A stretch of 5,320 bases of DNA from Candidatus Zhuqueibacterota bacterium (lineage in GTDB: Bacteria; SM23-31; B21-G16), in assembly GCA_003644825.1 (NCBI GenBank), contig QNDJ01000153.1, positions 1-5,320 on the forward strand, written 5' to 3'. The translations under genes and the position numbers were made by a program. Under the pieces are notes generated by a model that worked only from the letters and a program-made list of their open reading frames with translations, did no database searches and was not told the origin of the DNA. Below, in pieces: positions 1 to 5,320 of this stretch (the first letter of the stretch is position 1; the number at the start of each line of letters is the position of its first letter).

Positions 1-1
1 A

Positions 2-319
2 GAAAGTGAACCAGAAATAGTTGGTTGAGAAAATATTTCACTGAAATTATTAAAAACATCAAGTACCGTAAATAATTTAAGACAAAAGAAATCAGTAAAA
101 ATCAATATATTGATTGATAAATTTGGGAAAGGAAAAGAATATAAAATAACATCAACTTCTGGATTTAAAAAGATTGATGAAGCTATAATTGAAGTATTTA
201 AACGATTAAGGTTTATTCCAGCTATTAGAGATGGTAAACCTCAGGAATCCTGGAAAGAATTTGAGGTTAAACTTCCTATAAATCAGAATGAAATTCAGGA
301 AATAGAACCTGTTAAATAA
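2..319 (+). CDS. TonB-like C-terminal domain protein, 3' end only, with in-frame TGA
   Basis: This is the C-terminal part of an energy-transducer TonB-type protein; its beginning lies left of the window. TonB C-terminal domains reach across the periplasm and contact outer-membrane receptors or related partners. What I see is the family's late pattern: a beta strand ending in an ID..GK turn (VKINILIDKFGKGK), then TSGFKKIDEAIIEVFKRLRF, then PAIRDGKPQESW and a final strand. The same frame is open back to codon 29-31, but TGA at 26-28 interrupts it. There is no ATG or GTG start between that TGA and the domain; TTG at 110 would begin inside the domain and is unlikely to be real. The other two forward frames are also closed near the left edge (TGA at 7-9, TAG at 18-20). 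The gene ends in tandem TAA TAA, one base before pyrK. Family assignment is fairly good; whether the gene is intact is unknown. Confidence 0.6.
26..28 (+). other. In-frame TGA upstream of the TonB-like domain
   Basis: TGA falls in the frame of the TonB-like domain, preceded by eight open codons (ESEPEIVG) and followed directly by ENISLKLL. One base change from TGG (Trp) would produce it. General reading of TGA as Trp is not supported, because every Trp in the intact neighbouring genes is TGG. A sequence error, a true nonsense mutation, or a genuine upstream gene end remain possible. Confidence 0.6.
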
Positions 320-323
320 TAAT

Positions 324-1124
324 ATGAATAAAATTTTTGATGAAACTTCTGTAATAATTGAAAATGTTAATGTTGCGAAGGATATTTTTCTTTTGAAAAT
401 ATCTTCTGAAGATATTGTTTCTTATTGTACTCCTGGCCAATTTATAAATTTAAAGTTATTAGAGAAAAAGTTTCCATTTTTAAGAAGACCTTTCAGTGTT
501 TACGATATTAATAAGAACAAAATGTATATTGAAATACTGGTTAAAATTGTCGGAAAGGGTACTGAAGCATTATCATTATGTAGAAAAGGTGACAGAATTA
601 AAATACTTGGACCCCTTGGAAAGGGATTTTCTTTTTCAGAAGGTAGCCCTTTTATTTTAGTAGCTGGCGGAATTGGTCTTCCTCCGATTTATTTTGCATA
701 TACCAGAATTCGTAGCCTGAATATTGATTATAAATTTTTATATGGTGCAAAAACTAAAGAAGAAATTGTCAGTAATAAAATATTAAACATTCCAGAAAAA
801 AAGTTAACAATTTCTACAGATGATGGTTCATACGGAATAAAAGGAACAGTAATAGATGTCCTTAAAAAAGAGCTTGGAACGAACAGTTACCCCGAAACAA
901 CAAAGATTCTGGGATGTGGTCCCTTCAAAATGTTGAAAGAAATAAATATATTATCACTTAAACATAATATAGATTCAGAAATTTCTCTTGAAACGATAAT
1001 GGGTTGTGGATTTGGAGTTTGTCAGGGGTGTGCAATAAAAGTAAAAGAAAATAACTTATATACATACAATATGATATGTAAAGACGGACCTGTTTTTAAT
1101 TCTAAAAAAATAGTCTGGGAGTAA
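324..1124 (+). CDS. pyrK: Dihydroorotate dehydrogenase B, electron transfer subunit
   Basis: PyrK carries FAD and a [2Fe-2S] cluster and passes electrons from the FMN of PyrD to NAD+ in the cytoplasm, at the orotate-forming step of pyrimidine synthesis. The 266-residue length is normal for the family. The N-terminal FAD-binding barrel shows RRPFS at 54-58. The NAD-binding half shows GGIGLPP at 115-121 and GCGPFKML at 197-204. The C-terminal cluster cysteines are C228, C233, C236 and C252 (C-x4-C-x2-C-x15-C), the PyrK arrangement. The ATG at 324 is one base after the tandem TAA of the previous gene and has no Shine-Dalgarno site, so reinitiation or coupling is likely. Nothing appears missing. 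Other ferredoxin-NADP reductase-like subunits share this fold, but the pyrD gene one base downstream settles the identity. Confidence 0.95.
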   Translation: MNKIFDETSVIIENVNVAKDIFLLKISSEDIVSYCTPGQFINLKLLEKKFPFLRRPFSVYDINKNKMYIEILVKIVGKGTEALSLCRKGDRIKILGPLGKGFSFSEGSPFILVAGGIGLPPIYFAYTRIRSLNIDYKFLYGAKTKEEIVSNKILNIPEKKLTISTDDGSYGIKGTVIDVLKKELGTNSYPETTKILGCGPFKMLKEINILSLKHNIDSEISLETIMGCGFGVCQGCAIKVKENNLYTYNMICKDGPVFNSKKIVWE

Positions 1125-1125
1125 T

Positions 1126-2040
1126 ATGACAGAACTTTCCGTTAAAATAGGTTCCTTAGAACTAAAAAATCCTGTTCTAACTGCGTCAGGAACATTTGGA
1201 TTTGGTAAAGAATTTCATAACATATACGATATAAACCTTCTGGGGGGAATTGTAACTAAATCAATTACGTTGAAACCAAAAATAGGAAACAAACCCCCTC
1301 GTATTGCCGAAACATCCTGTGGAATGATAAATTCCATAGGTCTTGCTAATCCTGGTCTCGAGAAATTTTTAAGAAGCTACTTACCCTTTCTAAACTCACA
1401 TTCTATTCCTGTAATTGTTAATATTGCAGGAGAAACCATTGATTAGTATATTGAAATTGTAAAAGTTTTAAGAAATGAAAAGAAAATATCAGCTTTTGAG
1501 ATAAATATATCCTGTCCGAATGTTGATAAAGGAGGTATGTTTTTTGGTGTTGATGAAAAAATTACTTATAAGTTAACCGAGAAACTTAGAAACCTAACAG
1601 ATAAACCACTTATAATAAAGTTGACACCGAATGTAACAGACATAACCAGAATCGCCTTAAGTGCTGAGAAGGGAGGTGCAACAGCAGTTTCTCTAATAAA
1701 TACAGTAATTGGTATGGCAATTGATATTTATACAAAAAAACCGAGAATTGGAAATATTTTTGGTGGTTTATCGGGTCCGGCTATTAAACCCATTGCTCTT
1801 GCGAAAATATATCAGACATACAAGAAAATCAAAATTCCCATTATTGGTGTTGGTGGTATATTTACCTGGGAAGATGCCATTGAATTTTTTATAGCAGGAG
1901 CCCGGGCTATTCAGGTTGGAACTGCAAACTTTATTGAACCATTTTCTACAATCGAAATTATTGAAGGAATAAAAAAATATATGGATAGATTTAATATAAA
2001 AAATTTAGATGAACTAACAGGCTCTTTAAATGAAAATTAA
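1126..2040 (+). CDS. pyrD: Dihydroorotate dehydrogenase B, catalytic subunit, interrupted by in-frame TAG
   Basis: This is the FMN-containing class 1B enzyme that oxidises dihydroorotate to orotate, working with PyrK. Counting through the stop it is 304 codons, a normal PyrDB length. Visible motifs are [15 protein letters not shown] near the N-terminus, [15 protein letters not shown] with the class 1B catalytic Cys at 130, IIKLTPN at about 162-169, SLINT at 189-193, [10 protein letters not shown] at 213-222 and GVGGI at 241-245. Codon 107 is TAG; the frame and conservation continue on both sides (ETID-stop-YIEIV), so this is a point interruption, not a frameshift. Homologs usually have an acidic residue near here, and GAG to TAG needs one change. 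Restart at ATG 1537 (codon 138) would lose the catalytic Cys, so a separate downstream product should be inactive. The start follows pyrK by one base and has GGGAG at 1117-1121 inside the end of pyrK. The identity is very sure; functional status is open. Confidence 0.9.
1444..1446 (+). other. In-frame TAG inside pyrD
   Basis: TAG occupies codon 107 between GAT and TAT, with conserved PyrD sequence in the same frame before (VNIAGETID) and after (YIEIVKVL). Candidate explanations are a sequencing error, a recent nonsense mutation, or TAG suppression. TAG also ends two other genes in this window at positions that look like proper ends, so full reassignment is not favoured. Confidence 0.9.
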
Positions 2041-2041
2041 T

Positions 2042-2491
2042 ATGAACAAAATAAATTTAGGAATAATACTGATATTTTTATATATTATGAGTAGTTGTAC
2101 TCCATATCCAAGATACTTATCTTTTGAAGGAGATGGTGTAGTTTCAGTTTATAAACTTTCGGATTTTAAAGATTATCCTGTATTAAAAACTGAATATGGC
2201 ATTGCATCATACTATGGAAAAAAATATCACGGCAAAAGAACATCATCAGGTAAGTTGTTTAATATGTATAAATTGAGTGCTGCTCATAGGATTTACCCGC
2301 TGGGTACCATTGTGAGAGTTACTAATTTAAAAAATGACAGACAGGTAATTGTTGAAATAAACGATAGAGGTCCATTCGTTAAGGGAAGAGTTATCGATCT
2401 TTCTTATGGTGCAGCTGTAAAACTGGGCTTCATTAGAAGTGGAACAACTGAAGTAAAAATCGAGGTTCTTAAATGGGGAAGTAAAAAATAA
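2042..2491 (+). CDS. rlpA: RlpA-like lipoprotein with double-psi beta-barrel domain
   Basis: RlpA-family proteins are outer-membrane or periplasmic lipoproteins; some cleave peptidoglycan glycan strands lacking stem peptides, often at the septum. This 149-residue protein has a lipoprotein signal, a hydrophobic run at 6-16 ending MSSC with the predicted lipidated Cys at 19. A double-psi beta-barrel follows at about 52-143: GIASYYGKKYHGKRTSSG, SAAHRIYPLGT, VRVTN and EINDRGPF. There is no SPOR domain. The family's GE.FD segment reads GKLFN here, so the Glu and Asp of the catalytic set (E120, D123, H131 in P. aeruginosa, from memory) become K71 and N74, while H82 is kept at the same spacing. Lytic activity is therefore doubtful; glycan binding remains possible. 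I chose ATG 2042 over ATG 2030 because it gives the one-base stop-to-start junction seen at two other genes and a compact signal peptide; 2030 would add four residues and overlap pyrD by 11 bases. Confidence 0.88.
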   Translation: MNKINLGIILIFLYIMSSCTPYPRYLSFEGDGVVSVYKLSDFKDYPVLKTEYGIASYYGKKYHGKRTSSGKLFNMYKLSAAHRIYPLGTIVRVTNLKNDRQVIVEINDRGPFVKGRVIDLSYGAAVKLGFIRSGTTEVKIEVLKWGSKK

Positions 2492-2494
2492 AAT

Positions 2495-2499
2495 AGGAG
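2495..2499 (+). promoter_or_regulatory. Ribosome binding site for the Lys-rich protein gene
   Basis: AGGAG lies six bases before ATG 2506 in a 14-nt gap after the rlpA stop. It is a standard Shine-Dalgarno site and fixes the start of the unrecognised gene. The preceding genes start with little or no such site. Confidence 0.8.
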
Positions 2500-2505
2500 A
2501 AAAAA

Positions 2506-3153
2506 ATGGCTGATGGAAAAAAATCAAGGGAGGAACTTATAAAACAATTAACTTCTCAGGTTGCAGCTAAAAGGTCATCCATAGACATAGGTAAAAAAAG
2601 CGTTAAAAAAGCTCCTCCTGTACAAAAAGATACAAAACCTCCTGAAATTCATAAAAAAGATGTGAAGAAACCCCCTTCTATCTCTGGATTCAGGAGAGCT
2701 TCTCGACCAGTTAAAGACTTTAGTAAGGAGAAATTAGCTGATAAAATGTTTGCAGGATGGAAAAAAGCTTTAGCTAAAGAGAATAGCCCTGAAAAAGTAG
2801 AAGAAATTGTTAATAGTATTATAAAAGGTGAAAAGCCCCACTACACAGGTACTGTAGAAGTTGAGTTTGAGGATAATAATATTATTTCAATTTCTGAAAA
2901 CCCTGTAAAAATTGATGAAGAAGTAAAGGAACAATTAATTGATAAAACTAAGTTTCAGTCTATTCTTGATTATTTTGAGAACCCTTTGAATGCTGAACCT
3001 GAAATAGTTCTTCTTGCTGAAGGGCTTTCAAAAGAAAAAATTCAAAAAGCTATAGAACTTAAAGCTGAACATATCATTAAAAAACCCATTGTTAAACTTG
3101 ATGGAACTATTGAATATAATATCGTTGCCTCTGTTAAAGAAACATCAAAGTAG
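2506..3153 (+). CDS. Unrecognised Lys/Pro-rich soluble protein
   Basis: I do not recognise this 215-residue protein. It has no signal peptide or membrane segment, so it is probably cytoplasmic. Residues 20-75 are rich in Lys and Pro (for example KKSVKKAPPVQ, KDTKPPEIHKKDVKKPPS) and look disordered and basic. Residues 75-108 look helical (KLADKMFAGWKKALAKEN). The C-terminal half, about 113-212, is more acidic and looks mixed alpha/beta, with strands such as GTVEVEF, a helix near 160-180 (LSKEKIQKAIELKAEHII) and a last strand pair (IVKLDGTIEYNIVASV). There is no cysteine and no catalytic motif that I can name. It has its own AGGAG site and ends in TAG four bases before nfeD, so co-expression with the NfeD-slipin pair is likely. 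A basic tail could bind nucleic acid, acidic lipid or a protein partner, but that is only a guess. It is very probably a real gene, given the clean start, length and codon pattern. Confidence 0.85.
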   Translation: MADGKKSREELIKQLTSQVAAKRSSIDIGKKSVKKAPPVQKDTKPPEIHKKDVKKPPSISGFRRASRPVKDFSKEKLADKMFAGWKKALAKENSPEKVEEIVNSIIKGEKPHYTGTVEVEFEDNNIISISENPVKIDEEVKEQLIDKTKFQSILDYFENPLNAEPEIVLLAEGLSKEKIQKAIELKAEHIIKKPIVKLDGTIEYNIVASVKETSK

Positions 3154-3157
3154 ATTA

Positions 3158-4432
3158 ATGATAAAAACTTTATTTATATTCATTCCACTCTTTATATTTA
3201 TTTCATTTTCGGACCAAAGTGAAAGATTGGTCTATGTGATAGAAATAGAAGGTACTATTAACCCTGTTTCCACTGATTTTATTATAAACTCAATTGAGAC
3301 AGCGGAGAAAAAAAATGCCGAATGTTTGATTATTGAAATGGATACTCCTGGTGGTTTAATGAAGTCAATGAAATCAATTGTTAAAGAGATTTTTTCTTCA
3401 GGAGTTCCGGTTGTAGTTTATATTTCCCCCAGTGGTTCAACTTCTGGTTCTGCAGGTGTTTTTATAACTCTTTCTGCTCACATAGCTGCAATGGCTCCCG
3501 GAACAAATATTGGTGCAGCTCATCCAGTAACAATGGGATTGATGGATACTACTTCCACAATGAATGAGAAAATTGTAAATGATGCTGTATCTTATATCAG
3601 GTCTATTGCAAAGCAGAGAAATAAAAATGAAATTTGGGCAGAAAAAGCTGTTAGAGAAAGTAATTCTATAACTGAAAGAGAAGCAAAAAAACTTAACGTT
3701 ATAGATTATATAGCACCAAGCCTTGATAGTTTGTTGGTCCTTATAGACGGTAGAAAAATAAGTTTAAATACCGGAACAAAAATATTAAACACAAAAAATG
3801 TTAAGATAATTAAAAAGAGATACAACTGGAGGTACAAACTTCTTGATACAATAAGTGACCCCAATATTGCCTATATTCTTTTACTTATAGGAATATATGG
3901 TCTGGTCTTTGAATTGATGAATCCTGGTTCAATATTACCCGGTGTAGTAGGAGGAATTTCTATAATCCTTGCATTTTTTGCTTTGCAAACATTACCAATA
4001 AACTATGCTGGTTTACTTTTAATTATAATTTCCATTATACTTTTTATTGTTGAGATAAAAGTAACAAGTTATGGTCTTTTAACTATAGCAGGAATTATAT
4101 CATTAACTTTGGGTTCAATTATGTTAATAGAATCACCATTACCTTATTTGAAAATATCCTGGAGTGTAATTGTTCCTGCAGTAATTTTCACCACTTTATT
4201 TTTTTTATTTGCTGTAGGATTAGGTTTGAAGGCTCAAATGAAAAAGGCTTCGACAGGTAAAGAAGGAATAGTAGGTATGATAGGTACAGCCAGAACCGAC
4301 CTTGACCCTGAAGGACAGATTTTCGTAGCAGGTGAGCTATGGAAAGCATACAGTGATGAAAAAATTAAAAAAGGTGAAAAAGTAAAAGTAATTGAAATGA
4401 AAGAACTTTTATTAAAAGTTAAAAAGTCTTAG
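3158..4432 (+). CDS. nfeD: Full-length NfeD membrane serine protease (ClpP-class, NfeD1b type)
   Basis: This is a long-form NfeD protein, a membrane-bound ClpP-fold protease that partners with stomatin-like proteins in membrane quality control. In the archaeal homolog PH1510, Ser97 and Lys138 form the catalytic dyad and the stomatin's C-terminal hydrophobic stretch is cut. Here, in 424 residues, I see a signal-like hydrophobic run at 3-17, a ClpP-like domain at about 24-190, five hydrophobic segments at about 237-356, and a C-terminal OB-fold NfeD domain at about 365-423 (GIVGMIGTARTDL, GELWKAYSDEKI). The nucleophile is Ser98 in GSAG and the general base is Lys138 in NEKIVND; both are present, as is AAMAPGTNIGAA. 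I start at ATG 3158, where the signal sequence begins; an in-frame ATG at 3089 would only add an overlap with the previous gene. There is no Shine-Dalgarno site, so coupling to the TAG four bases upstream is likely. The slipin gene follows after 21 nt. Confidence 0.95.
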   Translation: MIKTLFIFIPLFIFISFSDQSERLVYVIEIEGTINPVSTDFIINSIETAEKKNAECLIIEMDTPGGLMKSMKSIVKEIFSSGVPVVVYISPSGSTSGSAGVFITLSAHIAAMAPGTNIGAAHPVTMGLMDTTSTMNEKIVNDAVSYIRSIAKQRNKNEIWAEKAVRESNSITEREAKKLNVIDYIAPSLDSLLVLIDGRKISLNTGTKILNTKNVKIIKKRYNWRYKLLDTISDPNIAYILLLIGIYGLVFELMNPGSILPGVVGGISIILAFFALQTLPINYAGLLLIIISIILFIVEIKVTSYGLLTIAGIISLTLGSIMLIESPLPYLKISWSVIVPAVIFTTLFFLFAVGLGLKAQMKKASTGKEGIVGMIGTARTDLDPEGQIFVAGELWKAYSDEKIKKGEKVKVIEMKELLLKVKKS

Positions 4433-4442
4433 TTAACAATAT

Positions 4443-4449
4443 AGGGAGG
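4443..4449 (+). promoter_or_regulatory. Strong ribosome binding site for the slipin gene
   Basis: AGGGAGG ends four bases before ATG 4454 and is the strongest Shine-Dalgarno site at a gene start in the window. It supports independent translation of the slipin rather than a product made by reading through from nfeD. A TAG in the nfeD frame (4442-4444) overlaps its first bases. Confidence 0.8.
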
Positions 4450-4453
4450 TATT

Positions 4454-5224
4454 ATGATAGCCTTAACAGTATTAATTTTATTAGTTATTATGCTGTTAGC
4501 AAGTGCAATAAGAGTACTTAAAGAGTATGAGAGAGGTGTTATTTTTCGTCTCGGAAGATTGATTGGAGCAAAAGGACCGGGCCTTATTATTTTAATACCA
4601 ATAATAGATAAAATGGTGAGGGTAAGTTTAAGGACGATTGTAACGGATGTACCACCACAGGATATCATAACAAAGGATAATGTTTCAGTTCAGGTAAATG
4701 CTGTTATATATTTCAGAGTAATGGATCCGGAGAAAGCTGTTGTTCAAGTTGAAAATTATTTATTTGCAACTTCCCAGTTTGCTCAGACAACTCTAAGAAG
4801 TATTTTAGGACAGGCGGAACTTGATGAACTGTTATCTAATAGGGAAAAGATAAATCAGGAACTACAAAAAATAGTGGATGAACATACTGACCCCTGGGGA
4901 ATAAAAGTATCAAATGTAGAGATAAAGCATGTCGATTTGCCTCAAGAAATGAAAAGAGCTATGGCAAAACAGGCCGAAGCAGAAAGAGAAAGAAGAGCAA
5001 AAATCATCAATGCCGATGGAGAATTTCAAGCTGCTACAAAACTGGCTGAAGCTGCAGGTATTATTGGTGATTTCCCGATGGCTTTACAATTGAGATTTCT
5101 TCAAACATTAACAGAAGTTGCTGCAGAAAATAATTCTACAACTCTGTTTCCCGTTCCTATTGACCTATTTTCACCTTTTATAAAAGGATTTGTAGAAACA
5201 AAAAAAGACAAAAAATCCAAATAA
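4454..5224 (+). CDS. Slipin / stomatin-like SPFH domain protein
   Basis: This is a prokaryotic stomatin (slipin), a membrane-anchored SPFH protein that forms large oligomers and scaffolds membrane domains. It is classically encoded beside long NfeD, whose protease domain is thought to act on it. Its 256 residues match the family. An N-terminal hydrophobic anchor at 1-19 is followed by the signature [21 protein letters not shown] and [14 protein letters not shown]. The SPFH core runs to about 165 ([47 protein letters not shown]). A charged coiled-coil at about 164-200 is rich in Ala, Glu, Arg and Lys ([20 protein letters not shown]). The C-terminal hydrophobic stretch [12 protein letters not shown] at 231-242 corresponds to the region cut by NfeD in the Pyrococcus pair. 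ATG 4454 has a strong ribosome binding site. HflC, HflK and QmcA are relatives, but the size and NfeD neighbour favour slipin. Nothing looks truncated. Confidence 0.95.
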   Translation: MIALTVLILLVIMLLASAIRVLKEYERGVIFRLGRLIGAKGPGLIILIPIIDKMVRVSLRTIVTDVPPQDIITKDNVSVQVNAVIYFRVMDPEKAVVQVENYLFATSQFAQTTLRSILGQAELDELLSNREKINQELQKIVDEHTDPWGIKVSNVEIKHVDLPQEMKRAMAKQAEAERERRAKIINADGEFQAATKLAEAAGIIGDFPMALQLRFLQTLTEVAAENNSTTLFPVPIDLFSPFIKGFVETKKDKKSK

Positions 5225-5251
5225 AAAATATACAGATTTTTAATTTATTGC

Positions 5252-5280
5252 TTGATTATAAATATATTTATTTGTAATAT
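5252..5280 (+). promoter_or_regulatory. Possible sigma70-type promoter in the spacer after slipin
   Basis: TTGATT (5252-5257) and TAATAT (5275-5280) are 17 bases apart and lie upstream of a ribosome binding site at 5303. The spacing and location are right for a promoter of the next gene. In such AT-rich DNA, near-consensus boxes arise often by chance, and the clade's promoter type is unknown, so this is tentative. The 14-bp palindrome ATAAATATATTTAT (5258-5271) fills most of the spacer. I see no GC-rich hairpin terminator after slipin; the run of A, TTA, then T at 5281-5296 could form only a weak AT stem. Confidence 0.3.
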
Positions 5281-5302
5281 AAAAAAAATTATTTTTGTCA
5301 TC

Positions 5303-5307
5303 GGGAG
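5303..5307 (+). promoter_or_regulatory. Ribosome binding site for the next gene
   Basis: GGGAG sits seven bases before ATG 5315, a good Shine-Dalgarno arrangement. It is one of the few GC-containing patches in the spacer, which supports a gene starting at the right edge. Confidence 0.55.
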
Positions 5308-5314
5308 TTTAGAA

Positions 5315-5320
5315 ATGAAT
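5315..5320 (+). CDS. Start of a further gene, cut by the window edge
   Basis: Only ATG AAT (Met-Asn) is visible. The call rests on the GGGAG site at the right distance and on the + strand orientation of everything upstream. The 90-nt spacer is much longer than the other gaps, so this gene may start a new transcription unit. No product can be named. Confidence 0.45.

Noticed and set aside
26-28. TGA read as Trp or Gly throughout the organism
   Set aside because: All Trp codons in the intact genes are TGG and no other in-frame TGA occurs in about 1,700 codons, so general reassignment is not supported.
1444-1446. Full reassignment of TAG to an amino acid
   Set aside because: Only one in-frame TAG occurs inside genes, and two genes end at TAG at the expected family length or just before the next start. 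Occasional suppression is not excluded.
1709-1894. Forward 61-codon frame inside pyrD
   Set aside because: It overlaps the conserved FMN-binding part of PyrD in another frame and has no supporting signal.
2030-2041. Earlier rlpA start at ATG 2030
   Set aside because: Possible, but it overlaps pyrD and has no better ribosome binding site; ATG 2042 matches the one-base junction style of the neighbours.
2327-2527. Reverse-strand open frame of 66 codons
   Set aside because: It lies opposite rlpA and the start of the next gene, has no ribosome binding site and no recognisable family; it is an antisense shadow.
3089-3157. Longer nfeD start at ATG 3089
   Set aside because: It adds 23 residues that overlap the preceding gene and would bury the signal sequence that begins naturally at 3158.
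4429-4668. Reverse-strand open frame of 79 codons
   Set aside because: It lies opposite the strongly conserved start of slipin and runs over its ribosome binding site; its hydrophobic look mirrors the AT-rich coding strand.
5281-5296. Rho-independent terminator after slipin
   Set aside because: The A-run/T-run can pair, but there is no GC stem; it is too weak to call.

Overview
This window is about two-thirds A+T and codes almost entirely on the + strand. It looks like a stretch of bacterial operon from a low-GC diderm (Gram-negative-type) organism. The diderm call rests on a TonB-type C-terminal domain and an RlpA-family lipoprotein. The type B dihydroorotate dehydrogenase pair (PyrK/PyrD) occurs in many anaerobic and thermophilic lineages. 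I cannot place the phylum from sequence alone; an uncultured, metagenome-derived lineage would fit. Trp is TGG in all the intact genes, and confident gene ends use TAA (five) or TAG (two), never TGA.

Layout: 2-319 is the 3' end of a TonB-like gene with an in-frame TGA near the left edge. Next come pyrK (324-1124) and pyrD (1126-2040). pyrD keeps its frame and conserved motifs but carries an in-frame TAG at codon 107. An rlpA-like lipoprotein gene (2042-2491) follows, in which two of the three catalytic residues of RlpA lytic transglycosylases appear substituted. A Lys/Pro-rich protein that I do not recognise (2506-3153) comes next. The cluster ends with full-length nfeD (3158-4432) and its usual partner, a slipin/stomatin-like SPFH gene (4454-5224). 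A 90-nt AT-rich spacer with a possible promoter then leads to the first codons of another gene at 5315.

The genes are packed at 1 to 21 nt spacing, which suggests co-transcription. Three junctions share the string TAATATG, a stop followed one base later by a start, while three other genes have clear Shine-Dalgarno sites. In function, PyrK and PyrD form the orotate-producing step of pyrimidine synthesis. The other genes are mainly envelope functions: TonB-like, RlpA-like, and the NfeD protease with its membrane-scaffold partner.

I see no mobile element, CRISPR array, tRNA, rRNA or convincing new system. The most unusual points are the two in-frame stops, the altered RlpA active site, and nfeD and slipin lying in one frame separated only by two TAG codons.
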